Below are positions 18,678-26,403 of a stretch of DNA of 61,291 nt, piece by piece. Origin of the DNA: Enterobacter quasihormaechei. GTDB lineage: Bacteria > Pseudomonadota > Gammaproteobacteria > Enterobacterales > Enterobacteriaceae. The position numbers and the translations under genes were made by a program. The notes beneath the pieces are model-generated. The model was not told where the DNA came from, did not search any database, and saw nothing but the letters and a program-made list of their open reading frames with translations. The DNA is taken from contig NZ_SJON01000022.1 in the NCBI RefSeq assembly GCF_004331385.1, positions 1-61,291 of the forward strand. Reading direction: 5' to 3'. The stretch's first letter is position 1, and every line of letters begins with the position of its first letter.

Positions 18678-18772
18678 TAAGGAAATATCCTGCGTTTGGC
18701 TGATTTCGCAGAATAATGTCTAAGCATGGCATCCCGGTTCAACGTTTCCTTCTAATAATAATCCGAAATAAA

Positions 18773-18790
18773 TTGATCAAACATTGATCA
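18773..18790. promoter_or_regulatory. Proximal GATC pair
   Basis: Two TTGATCA elements starting at 18773 and 18784, again 11 bases apart. Their GATC cores are 114 bases from those of the distal pair. The four are the only GATC sites between lldP and the first fimbrial gene. Confidence 0.5.
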
Positions 18791-19236
18791 GTCAACTCTT
18801 TTTTTAATTTAGAAAGGGGATTAGAAGGGCACTAATAGTGTGGTGGGTGAGGAAAACAGGTTAAATTTGTTGTTTTAATGTTAACTTTAAATGAGTTATA
18901 AGCGATGCTGCACGCCTTTTGGTGCGTAGACGTTATAAAGCATTTGATTTACTATTTATGAAGATGCTGCGTTACAAAAGAAATGACATTCTTTTTTAAC
19001 CTTAATGTATTCATTGTTATTTTCTGCCTGAAGCTATTCCTCTGTCGGGGAATAAATGCGTATGGCTCAAAGAAAATAAATGGATTACCACACCGGGATG
19101 GACCCCACGTTATTCTATGAGGTCGCGTCACCGCCTCTATTTGTACCCTTTTGTGACGTTTTAATTCCTTATAGCAATGACCGTATTTGGCACGACAATT
19201 CTTAATCTGTTTAATGTACAGAGGGGTTTGCTTTCA

Positions 19237-19818
19237 ATGAAAATCAAAAATGTGGCGCTGGCGATTGCTGCGGCGGGGCTGCTGTTATCTTCTCAATCGG
19301 TACTGGCAAGCAATGATTCAGGTGTTAATACTAATCTGGATACCGGCGCAGGTACGCAGAGCACGGGCGGGGTAATCAACTTCACAGGCAAAATTACCCT
19401 TATTTCCTGTGATATTACTCCAGCGTCAAAAAACAAAACGGTAGACCTTGGGGCATGGGCGAAAAACTACTTCGATGAGCACGTCGAAACCACACCACGT
19501 GAGTTCAAAATCAACGTAGAAAATTGTCCGCCAGCGGTTGAATCCGTTGCGGTGCTGTTTGACGGCAATAAAGATGCGCAGGATGACACGCTGTTACAGG
19601 TCACGCCGGGTACGGGGATGGCGACGGGCGTCGGGGTAAAGCTTTATAACAGCGATCGCAGCACCTCTATTAAACCGGGCACGGTTTCAAAAACCACCGC
19701 ACCAGATGGTGAAGGCAATGCAGAATTAACGTTCTATGCCGCACTGGACAAAGATGGAACCGAAATCAATGCGGGCGATGTGAACGCCGTGTCTAACTTC
19801 CTGATGGTTTATAACTGA
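19237..19818 (+). CDS. Fimbrial major subunit (pilin)
   Basis: A 193-aa type 1-like pilin. A signal peptide of about 24 residues ends in SVLA-SN. The mature part has the two cysteines of the pilin disulfide (Cys58 and Cys97), and the C-terminus ends in a beta-strand with a penultimate Tyr (FLMVYN), as needed for donor-strand assembly by a chaperone. The start at 19237 is chosen because gagggg lies 10 bases upstream and the signal peptide begins here; an upstream in-frame ATG at 19177 would add 20 residues in front of the signal. It is the first gene of a four-gene chaperone-usher operon. The fimbrial type is not one I can name. Confidence 0.9.
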   Translation: MKIKNVALAIAAAGLLLSSQSVLASNDSGVNTNLDTGAGTQSTGGVINFTGKITLISCDITPASKNKTVDLGAWAKNYFDEHVETTPREFKINVENCPPAVESVAVLFDGNKDAQDDTLLQVTPGTGMATGVGVKLYNSDRSTSIKPGTVSKTTAPDGEGNAELTFYAALDKDGTEINAGDVNAVSNFLMVYN

Positions 19819-19848
19819 TTTCACTTTCAGCCACCTCCAGAGATAATA

Positions 19849-20523
19849 ATGATGAAACGTTTATCGTATATTATGCTCACTGCATTAATGATTAGCTCTG
19901 CGTCAGTTTCCGCTGGCGTTGTAATGGGTGGGACACGGATCGTATACCCGCAAAACAGCAAGGAGGTGGCATTTTCTGTTTCTAATATGGAAAGTGCGGT
20001 TCCTTACCTTATTCAGTCGTGGGTTGAAGGCGATGTGCAGGATAAAAATAACGCCGCGCCCTTTATCGTCACGCCACCGCTGTTCAGGCTTGATCCGGAG
20101 CAGACCAACACGCTGCGTATTCAATATACCGGCGCACCGCTGCCCACCGATCGTGAATCCGTATTTTGGCTGGATATTAAAGCGATTGCGCCCAAGCCAA
20201 AAGAGAGCAATAACGAATTACAGGTTAACGTCAAATCGAAATTTAAAATTTTCTACCGCCCGGACAATCTGAAAGGGGACGCCGCCACGGCCTGGCAGAA
20301 AATAACATTTTCGCGGACGGAAAATGGGCTTAAGGCCTCCAACCCGACGCCATACTACGTCTCTTTTTATCGGCTGACCGTCGGCGGGCATAAAATTCAG
20401 CAGCCAGGTATGATTGGTCCAGGTGAAACCCGCGAATGGCCTGTGGCTGCCTCCGGTGGCGTAAGCTGGTCGGCTATTAATGATTTCGGTGCCATTACCG
20501 CCACCCGCTCTCAGCCGCTTTAA
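19849..20523 (+). CDS. Periplasmic fimbrial chaperone
   Basis: A 224-aa PapD-like chaperone that folds pilin subunits in the periplasm and delivers them to the usher. A signal peptide of about 22 residues is followed by the conserved TRIVYP strand (29-34), the family signature ESVFWLDIKAIAPKP (103-117) and the basic G1 strand region KFKIFYRP (131-138), which caps the subunit groove. Two ATG codons open the frame (19849, 19852); either could be used. It begins 30 bases after the pilin gene and ends five bases before the usher. Confidence 0.93.
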   Translation: MMKRLSYIMLTALMISSASVSAGVVMGGTRIVYPQNSKEVAFSVSNMESAVPYLIQSWVEGDVQDKNNAAPFIVTPPLFRLDPEQTNTLRIQYTGAPLPTDRESVFWLDIKAIAPKPKESNNELQVNVKSKFKIFYRPDNLKGDAATAWQKITFSRTENGLKASNPTPYYVSFYRLTVGGHKIQQPGMIGPGETREWPVAASGGVSWSAINDFGAITATRSQPL

Positions 20524-20527
20524 CACC

Positions 20528-23008
20528 ATGCCTTTTCGCCTGTTTCGTTACGCGCCCCTTTCGGTGCTGCTGCTCAGCTTCAGCCGCGCCGGGATGGCCG
20601 AGGATTATTTTGATCCCGCCGCGCTGGAGCTTTCCTCTTCCGAACAGAAAACGGCGGATTTGCACTATTTCTCTGAAAAGGGCGGGCAAATGCCCGGCAC
20701 CTGGCTCGTAACGCTGGAGATTAATGGACGCGAGGAGCGGCATCAGGAGATCACCTTCGTCAATGAGAAAGGACGCCTGCAACCCGTTTTTAGCCTATCG
20801 CTGCTGGAAGCGCTTGGGGTAAACGTGAGTGCGATTCCGGCATTCTCGCGGTTGCACGAGGGAGAGACCTTCACGCACCTCGACGATTTTATACCGGCAG
20901 CGCGAACCTCTTATGATTTCAACCAGCAGCGCCTCTTTCTCAGCCTGCCGCAGGCGGCGATGAAACACCGCAGCCGCGGCTACGTGCCGCAGTCGCAGTG
21001 GGATGATGGTATCCCGGCGGCATTTGTTGATTACAGCCTGTCGGGCGGCCAGGCCCGCCATCAGAGCGGCGTCACAACGTCCAGCTATCTGAGCCTGCGA
21101 AATGGCGTCAATCTGGGAGCGTGGCGATTGCGCAACACCTCGGCCTGGAGCCACAGCGACTCGGGTGGGGATCGTTTCCAGTCACAGAGCAGCTGGCTGA
21201 CCCGGGATATTCGCAGCCTCAACAGCCAGCTGCGGATAGGTGATGCGTGGACCGCAGGCGACGTGTTCGATAGCGTGGCGTTTCGCGGGGTGCAGCTCTC
21301 CTCAAGCGAGAGCATGTTGCCCGACAGCCAGCGCGGATTTGCCCCCACCATCCGCGGCGTCGCACACAGCTTCGCCAAAGTCTCCGTTTCGCAAAATGGC
21401 TATGTGATCTATGAAACCTGGGTGGCCGCCGGGCCATTCATCATTAACGATCTGTTCCCCGGCGCGCAAAGTGGCGATCTACAGATTACCGTCACGGAAA
21501 GTGACGGCTCGACGCGCGTTTTTACCCAACCCTATTCTGCGGTGCCGTTTATGCGACGCCAGGGCAGCCTGAAATACAGCCTCAACGCCGGACGGTTTCA
21601 TTCCGGCTCCAGCGATGCGCGTTCCCCCGAATTTGTTGAGGGCGCTTTCTTTTACGGTCTGCTCTCCAGGATGACGGTGTATGGCGGCTTTCGTACGGCA
21701 AACAACTATCAGGCCGGTGCGATCGGCATAGGCAGAGGGTTTGGCGCATTCGGCTCGCTGGGCATTGACGATACGCTGGCAAAAAGCCGTTTACCCAACG
21801 GCAAAAGCGCGATGGGGCAGGCGTGGCGCATTCAGTACCAGAAAGATTTCAGCGCTACCGGCACCGCCTTCAACCTGGCGAGCTATCGCTATGCCTCGCG
21901 CAATTACTACGAATTTAACGAACTGAATCAGTCCGACAGCCAGCAGCTGCAACTTAATAATCGCCGTAGCCGCTCGCAGGTCACTTTTTCACAGACGCTG
22001 GGTCAGTTCGGCAGCCTCAACGTCTCGGCGTGGATGCAGGATTACTGGCATACGTCCGGCCAGGATAAAACCATCCACATCGGCTGGTACACCAGCTGGC
22101 GGGGTATTTCCTGGGGCGCGGGGTATGACTACACCGACTCAGCGCTTGAGCAGCATCCCGATCGCACCGTGTCGTTTAACGTCAATGTTCCGCTTGGCAA
22201 CTGGCTACCGGGCAGTTCGGTCAGTTACTACGCCAACCACAACAATCGTGGGATGACCACGCAGCAGGTGTCACTCAACGGCAGCGCGCTGGCGAACCGC
22301 AACCTGAATTACAGCGTTCAGCAGAGTAAGACCAGTGAGGGAGAGGCCGACAGCACCAGCCTGGCGCTGCAATACAACGGTGGCTACGGCAACGTCAGCC
22401 TCGGTTATGACCACAGCCGAAACGGTAGCAACGCCAGTCTTGGACTCGCCGGAGGCGTCATCGCCACGCAGTATGGCGTCACGCTCAGCCAGCCGCTGGG
22501 CGATACCGTCGCCCTGCTGCGCGTGCCCGGCGCGGCGAACGTTGAGCCGGAGGGCTACAACGGGATCCATACCGACAGCCGCGGCTACGCGGTCATGCCA
22601 ACGCTCTCGGCCTACCGCAAGAATACCGTCAATCTGGATACGGCGACGCTTGGCGAGAACGTCGACGTCGAGCAGAGCGGACTGACGCTCATTCCCACCA
22701 GCGGCGCGGTGGTGCTGGCCAATTACACAACCCACATTGGGTATCGCGTCCTGTTTTCCCTGCGCTATCACGGCGAACCGCTGCCGTTTGGCGCGCAGGC
22801 TGAAGTGGTGGAGCAGAACCGCCGTTCTGCAAACCGAAGCATGGTCGCTGACGGCGGTCAGGCCTACCTGAGCGGGGTACCGGAGCGCGGCACCCTGCGC
22901 GTCACCTGGTATGAGGGTGGGGAACAGCATCAGTGCCAGACACCTTTCAGGCTGGGCGAGGCTCACATGGCCCCCGGCATCGCCACGCTGTCTCTTGCGT
23001 GTCATTAG
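20528..23008 (+). CDS. Outer-membrane fimbrial usher
   Basis: An 826-aa FimD/PapC-family usher. A signal peptide (MPFRLFRYAPLSVLLLSFSR, cleaved after about GMA) leads into an N-terminal chaperone-binding domain (EDYFDPAALEL onward). The 24-strand barrel with plug occupies the middle, and two C-terminal periplasmic domains end with a Cys pair (near 808 and the last residues). It secretes and polymerises the subunits. I start it at 20528 because an earlier in-frame ATG (20480) lies inside the chaperone gene and would precede the signal peptide. Spacing to neighbours is 4 and 9 bases, so this is one operon. Confidence 0.93.
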   Translation: MPFRLFRYAPLSVLLLSFSRAGMAEDYFDPAALELSSSEQKTADLHYFSEKGGQMPGTWLVTLEINGREERHQEITFVNEKGRLQPVFSLSLLEALGVNVSAIPAFSRLHEGETFTHLDDFIPAARTSYDFNQQRLFLSLPQAAMKHRSRGYVPQSQWDDGIPAAFVDYSLSGGQARHQSGVTTSSYLSLRNGVNLGAWRLRNTSAWSHSDSGGDRFQSQSSWLTRDIRSLNSQLRIGDAWTAGDVFDSVAFRGVQLSSSESMLPDSQRGFAPTIRGVAHSFAKVSVSQNGYVIYETWVAAGPFIINDLFPGAQSGDLQITVTESDGSTRVFTQPYSAVPFMRRQGSLKYSLNAGRFHSGSSDARSPEFVEGAFFYGLLSRMTVYGGFRTANNYQAGAIGIGRGFGAFGSLGIDDTLAKSRLPNGKSAMGQAWRIQYQKDFSATGTAFNLASYRYASRNYYEFNELNQSDSQQLQLNNRRSRSQVTFSQTLGQFGSLNVSAWMQDYWHTSGQDKTIHIGWYTSWRGISWGAGYDYTDSALEQHPDRTVSFNVNVPLGNWLPGSSVSYYANHNNRGMTTQQVSLNGSALANRNLNYSVQQSKTSEGEADSTSLALQYNGGYGNVSLGYDHSRNGSNASLGLAGGVIATQYGVTLSQPLGDTVALLRVPGAANVEPEGYNGIHTDSRGYAVMPTLSAYRKNTVNLDTATLGENVDVEQSGLTLIPTSGAVVLANYTTHIGYRVLFSLRYHGEPLPFGAQAEVVEQNRRSANRSMVADGGQAYLSGVPERGTLRVTWYEGGEQHQCQTPFRLGEAHMAPGIATLSLACH

Positions 23009-23017
23009 AGGATTATC

Positions 23018-24112
23018 ATGCGTCGTTTTATTCACTGGTTTTTCTATCTAAGCCTGCTTTCGCTTTTTGGCATGCTGAGTTTTCATGCCCATGCTCAGAC
23101 CTCACCTTGTCGCACCACCCGCGATCAGTGGGTCGTTCAGGTGCCCTACGCCATAGGGTATGCGCCTGGCACGGCAGACTGGACGCCAGTTTCCGCGCCG
23201 ATACAGTCTACCGGGGCGGATTTCTACAGCTGTGATGGCGGGAATGACGCCTGGCGTAGCATCGGCTTTGTCGACATGGATAACCCCGTCGGTACCGTGG
23301 TGGGTGAAGACGGCGCGGCGCGCCACGTTTACAAAACCCAGATCGACGGTATCGGCTACGCGCTGGGGTTCCGGGAGCAGCAGTACTGCGGCTCCGATGC
23401 GGTACGCTATATTGACGGCACCAGCCCGGTGGAGGGCAATGAGTCCCGGCGCATTTGCGACGCGTCGCAAAACCCCGCCTTTGCCAGCGCCTCAACGTAC
23501 AAGATGCAGTTCTGGGTGGTGTTTTACAAAATCCCGACGACCAGCGCCATGCCTGATGATAACGCCAACTCCCTGGAGCAAAATGTCGGATCGCTGATCT
23601 TGCAGGCGGGAGAAAATAAAGCCAGCGCCACCAACGTGGCGACACCGGTACAGATCCATCTCGCCAGCTTCACCGTCAGGCGTACCAGTTGTTCAGTAGG
23701 CTCTCGCAGCATTCTTGTTCCCATGGGAAGCGTGAGCCAGCGTGAATTTCACGGCCCAGGCTCACGGGCCGGAGGCGGGCGCTTCAGCATTCCGGTGACC
23801 TGCGAAAATAATACGGCGGTGAAGATGGGTTTCTTTGGCGATACCACACCGGCCAACGATCGGGCACTGGCACTGACGAAGCAGGAGGATAGCGCCAGCG
23901 GGGTCGGAATCGAACTGCTTTACGGTGACAATACCGGTTCGGTTCAGGGGCAGGTGGTGCAGTGGAATACCCCGCAGGTATCAGCGCTTGGCCAGGTGGG
24001 GGATAACCAGACGCAGACCTTCTGGTTTGACGCGCATTACATTCAGACAGAAGAGAACGTCTCGGCGGGAAAAGCGGATGCGATGGCGACGTTTAACCTG
24101 ATCTACAACTGA
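23018..24112 (+). CDS. Two-domain fimbrial tip adhesin
   Basis: A 364-aa secreted protein with a signal peptide (about residues 1-27, ending in AHA-QT). An N-terminal receptor-binding domain (about 28-215) is unlike FimH in any stretch I recognise. The C-terminal pilin domain (about 220-364) starts near the Cys of RRTSCSVG and ends with the donor-strand motif MATFNLIYN. This architecture is that of tip adhesins of chaperone-usher fimbriae. It is the last gene of the operon, nine bases after the usher. No FimF/FimG-like adaptor subunits are encoded, so the adhesin may join the major pilin directly. The ligand is unknown. Confidence 0.85.
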   Translation: MRRFIHWFFYLSLLSLFGMLSFHAHAQTSPCRTTRDQWVVQVPYAIGYAPGTADWTPVSAPIQSTGADFYSCDGGNDAWRSIGFVDMDNPVGTVVGEDGAARHVYKTQIDGIGYALGFREQQYCGSDAVRYIDGTSPVEGNESRRICDASQNPAFASASTYKMQFWVVFYKIPTTSAMPDDNANSLEQNVGSLILQAGENKASATNVATPVQIHLASFTVRRTSCSVGSRSILVPMGSVSQREFHGPGSRAGGGRFSIPVTCENNTAVKMGFFGDTTPANDRALALTKQEDSASGVGIELLYGDNTGSVQGQVVQWNTPQVSALGQVGDNQTQTFWFDAHYIQTEENVSAGKADAMATFNLIYN

Positions 24113-24116
24113 GTTT

Positions 24117-24137
24117 CCCCTGCCGCAGGGGCAGGGG
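24117..24137 (+). terminator. Possible terminator of the fimbrial operon
   Basis: A GC-rich stem (cccctgcc / ggcagggg) starts four bases after the adhesin stop. It lacks a clear T-run, so it may act with Rho or as a 3' end stabiliser between convergent transcripts. Confidence 0.4.
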
Positions 24138-24144
24138 AGAGCGA

Positions 24145-24507
24145 TCAGAATTCGGTCTTACAAAAGCCCGTCATCTCTTTCAGGCCCATTTCGCGGCCAA
24201 GCTCAGTCATCGGGTGCACCACCACCAGGCCACGGACGCTTTTCTTCAGCTTGCCCATGTCGGCCTGCTCTTTTTTGGTGATCGCGCGGCGATGCGGCAT
24301 GTTCATCAGCTTCTGTGCTTCTTTACTCAGCTTCTGGCCTTTCACTTCGCGCAGGCGCTCGATTTCCGCTTCCAGCTTCACGGACTCTTTTTCCAGCTCG
24401 GCGTATTTCTCGGCGGAATCGACCAGGGAGAGACCGGCCATTTGATGGCGGACCAGATCCAGACGGTCGCTCAGGCGTTTAATTTCGTTTTTTTCGACTT
24501 CTTTCAT
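24145..24507 (-). CDS. yibL: YibL family ribosome-associated protein
   Basis: A 120-aa highly charged protein. Residues about 1-65 form a predicted coiled coil rich in Glu, Lys and Leu. The C-terminal part ([19 protein letters not shown]) is basic. It matches E. coli YibL, which has been found with ribosomal particles but has no defined function. In E. coli K-12 a small gene, yibT, lies between mtlR and yibL; here only 58 bases separate the two and no such gene fits. Confidence 0.92.
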   Translation of the reverse strand: MKEVEKNEIKRLSDRLDLVRHQMAGLSLVDSAEKYAELEKESVKLEAEIERLREVKGQKLSKEAQKLMNMPHRRAITKKEQADMGKLKKSVRGLVVVHPMTELGREMGLKEMTGFCKTEF

Positions 24508-24565
24508 GACAAATAACTCTGAAAACGGGGAATTTACAGGGAAGGATACACCAATGTGTGCGGGC

Positions 24566-25153
24566 TTACTTCTGAAACGCTTTTTTTAAGCTGATTTTAG
24601 AAATCAGCTCAGTCAGGGAAAGCACCATGGTGGAGCGGACAACCTGTTGATAACGTAGCTTTTGCATCGCGTACAGCTCAGGGTCGCTGTTATCAAAAGG
24701 AGGTGCAGGAGGCAGCGCGGATACGCAGTGCAGCTCGCCGAAGGGACCGAGGATCTCATCATCGGTAAAGGTGTACTCGTTACCGTCATGATTGAGCTCT
24801 TCGCGCAGCGCCATTAACAGCTCGGCGTCTTCATACTCCTGGCGGTTGAGCACGCCAAGACCGTAGATCAGCTTCAGCCGTACCGATAAATCGCCCAGCG
24901 GTCCGTCTCCGTCCAGCAACGGTTCAACAGCATACTTTACCGCGTAGTCGTCTTTGCGAAACACCTGAAGCACCAGAATGTTCACCGCCTCGGTTAACAG
25001 CTCGACGGCGGCAATCAGAAAGCTTCGTACGGTTTTGCCAGCATTCAGACGCTCAAGCACACGATTTTCAAAGGCCTGGGTTTGTTCCATTGTTGCCTGC
25101 ATATCTGACAATCTGTTATTCGGGCGCAGGCTCACCTGCGCCGGATTCTGCAT
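24566..25153 (-). CDS. mtlR: Mannitol operon repressor MtlR
   Basis: A 195-aa protein almost identical to E. coli MtlR over most of its length (for example [20 protein letters not shown]). MtlR represses the mannitol operon but is not a typical helix-turn-helix protein and is thought to act without a classical DNA-binding domain. Two ATG codons are adjacent. I use the second (25153), which matches the E. coli length; the first overlaps the mtlD stop codon. It is the third gene of mtlA-mtlD-mtlR, transcribed leftwards. Confidence 0.95.
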   Translation of the reverse strand: MQNPAQVSLRPNNRLSDMQATMEQTQAFENRVLERLNAGKTVRSFLIAAVELLTEAVNILVLQVFRKDDYAVKYAVEPLLDGDGPLGDLSVRLKLIYGLGVLNRQEYEDAELLMALREELNHDGNEYTFTDDEILGPFGELHCVSALPPAPPFDNSDPELYAMQKLRYQQVVRSTMVLSLTELISKISLKKAFQK

Positions 25154-26301
25154 CATTTGGTTGCGTTGTATGCGTTAACCGCCTCCGCAACCACGTCACT
25201 GCTGGCATCCAGACCGGAAATCTGCGCCAGCGCAGCCTGCGCGCCTTTGTCATCAATCAGCTGAGCCAGCTCAATCGCCTGCGGGTCCTGCTCGCTGCGG
25301 TAGTGCATCGCGGCAGCAATCCCTTTCACCAGGTTGGCGTGCGGCAGGCCGTATTCCAGCGTGCCCAGCAGCGGTTTAATCAGGCGGTCGCCCGCGCTCA
25401 GCTTACGCAGCGGCTGACGGCCAACGCGCTCAACGTCATCTTTCAGATACGGGTTTTCAAAACGACCGAGGATTTTCTGGATGTATGCTGCGTGTTTATC
25501 AGCATCAAAACCGTAGCGTTTGATCAGCACCGCGCCGCTCTCTTCCATTGCGCCTTTGACCACCGCGCGGATGTTCTCATCGAGGATCGCGTCGCGAATG
25601 GTCTGATGACCGGCCAATTTTCCGAGGTACGCGGTTATAGCATGCCCGGTGTTCAGCGTGAAGAGTTTACGTTCGACAAATGCCATCAGGTTATCAGTGA
25701 GTTCCATTCCCGGAATGGTCGGCAGCGCGCCCTTGAACTGGGTTTTATCGACGATCCACTCGCTGAAGGTTTCCACGGTCACTTCCAGCGGATCGTTGGT
25801 GGCGGATTCGGACGGCGGAACGATGCGGTCTACGGCGGAATCCACAAACCCGACGTGCGCTTCAACCCAGGCTTTATCTTCCTCTGCAACGGCGGCAAGA
25901 ACGTGGCCTTTCAGCTGCGTGGTGCCGCGCACCATGTTTTCACAGGCGATGATGTTCAGCGGTTTTTCAATGCCCTGTGCTTTACGCTTCGCCAGGCCTT
26001 TTGCGACAGCCGGGGCGATGCGTTCGAGCACTACCGGCCCTACGGCTGTGGTGACCAGGTCAACGTTTGCGATGAGGTCAATCACGTCGTCGCCAATGCT
26101 GCTCACCGCGTTCACGCCAGAAACCGTTTCAACCTGCTCGTTTTCACCGACTACATGTACCTGATAGCTATGACGGGCGTTCAGGGCATCCAGAACCACC
26201 TGATTCACATCGGCGAATGTCAGGGTAATGCCCGCGTCTGCCAGCAGTTTACCGATAAAGCCACGACCAATATTACCTGCGCCAAAATGTAATGCTTTCA
26301 T
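25153..26301 (-). CDS. mtlD: Mannitol-1-phosphate 5-dehydrogenase MtlD
   Basis: A 382-aa NAD-dependent polyol dehydrogenase that oxidises mannitol 1-phosphate, delivered by MtlA, to fructose 6-phosphate. The N-terminal Rossmann motif [11 protein letters not shown] is at residues 7-17; the long-chain dehydrogenase C-terminal domain follows. The start at 26301 gives exactly the E. coli N-terminus ([12 protein letters not shown]); a frame extension upstream to 26364 runs into a repeat and is not supported. Between mtlA and mtlD lies about 100 bases with strong palindromes. Confidence 0.97.
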   Translation of the reverse strand: MKALHFGAGNIGRGFIGKLLADAGITLTFADVNQVVLDALNARHSYQVHVVGENEQVETVSGVNAVSSIGDDVIDLIANVDLVTTAVGPVVLERIAPAVAKGLAKRKAQGIEKPLNIIACENMVRGTTQLKGHVLAAVAEEDKAWVEAHVGFVDSAVDRIVPPSESATNDPLEVTVETFSEWIVDKTQFKGALPTIPGMELTDNLMAFVERKLFTLNTGHAITAYLGKLAGHQTIRDAILDENIRAVVKGAMEESGAVLIKRYGFDADKHAAYIQKILGRFENPYLKDDVERVGRQPLRKLSAGDRLIKPLLGTLEYGLPHANLVKGIAAAMHYRSEQDPQAIELAQLIDDKGAQAALAQISGLDASSDVVAEAVNAYNATK

Positions 26302-26330
26302 AGTATTAACCTTCATCAATGTTTTTACCC

Positions 26331-26392
26331 GAGAGGGCTGGGGTGAGAAACGTTTTCCCCTCACCCTAGCCCTCTCCCCGTCGGGGAGAGGG
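26331..26392. repeat. Palindromic repeat between mtlA and mtlD
   Basis: Two overlapping stems share one arm. A 17-base arm at 26331-26347 pairs with 26360-26376 with one mismatch, and ccctctcccc at 26370-26379 pairs perfectly with 26383-26392. The two folds exclude each other in part. The same ctctccc/gggagag element recurs at 29412-29432 and 35357-35376, so this is a dispersed REP-like family of the genome. Confidence 0.75.
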
Positions 26393-26403
26393 AAGAGACG
26401 CTG

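Larger units (their letters stand above)
18362..19236. other. Long AT-rich control region before the fimbrial operon
   Basis: About 0.9 kb without a believable gene between the lldP control region and the fimbrial subunit. It is strongly AT-rich from about 18470 on, as is usual for H-NS-silenced fimbrial promoters. It holds two clusters of paired GATC motifs (listed separately) and a long transcribed-leader-sized stretch after them. A consensus-like -35/-10 pair (TTGGCA at 19187, TTTAAT at 19210, 17-base spacing) exists, but a transcript from it would begin at the ribosome-binding site. I found no recombinase gene, no fimS-type invertible repeat and no PapB-like reading frame. Confidence 0.6.

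Noticed and set aside
19187..19215. A consensus-like promoter (TTGGCA, 17 bases, TTTAAT) just before the pilin gene
   Set aside because: The transcript would start at the ribosome-binding sequence, about 15 bases before the start codon. This is possible but less likely than a chance match in AT-rich DNA.
18141..19236. An invertible fimS-type switch
   Set aside because: I found no matching inverted repeats flanking a promoter and no FimB/FimE-like recombinase gene in the window.
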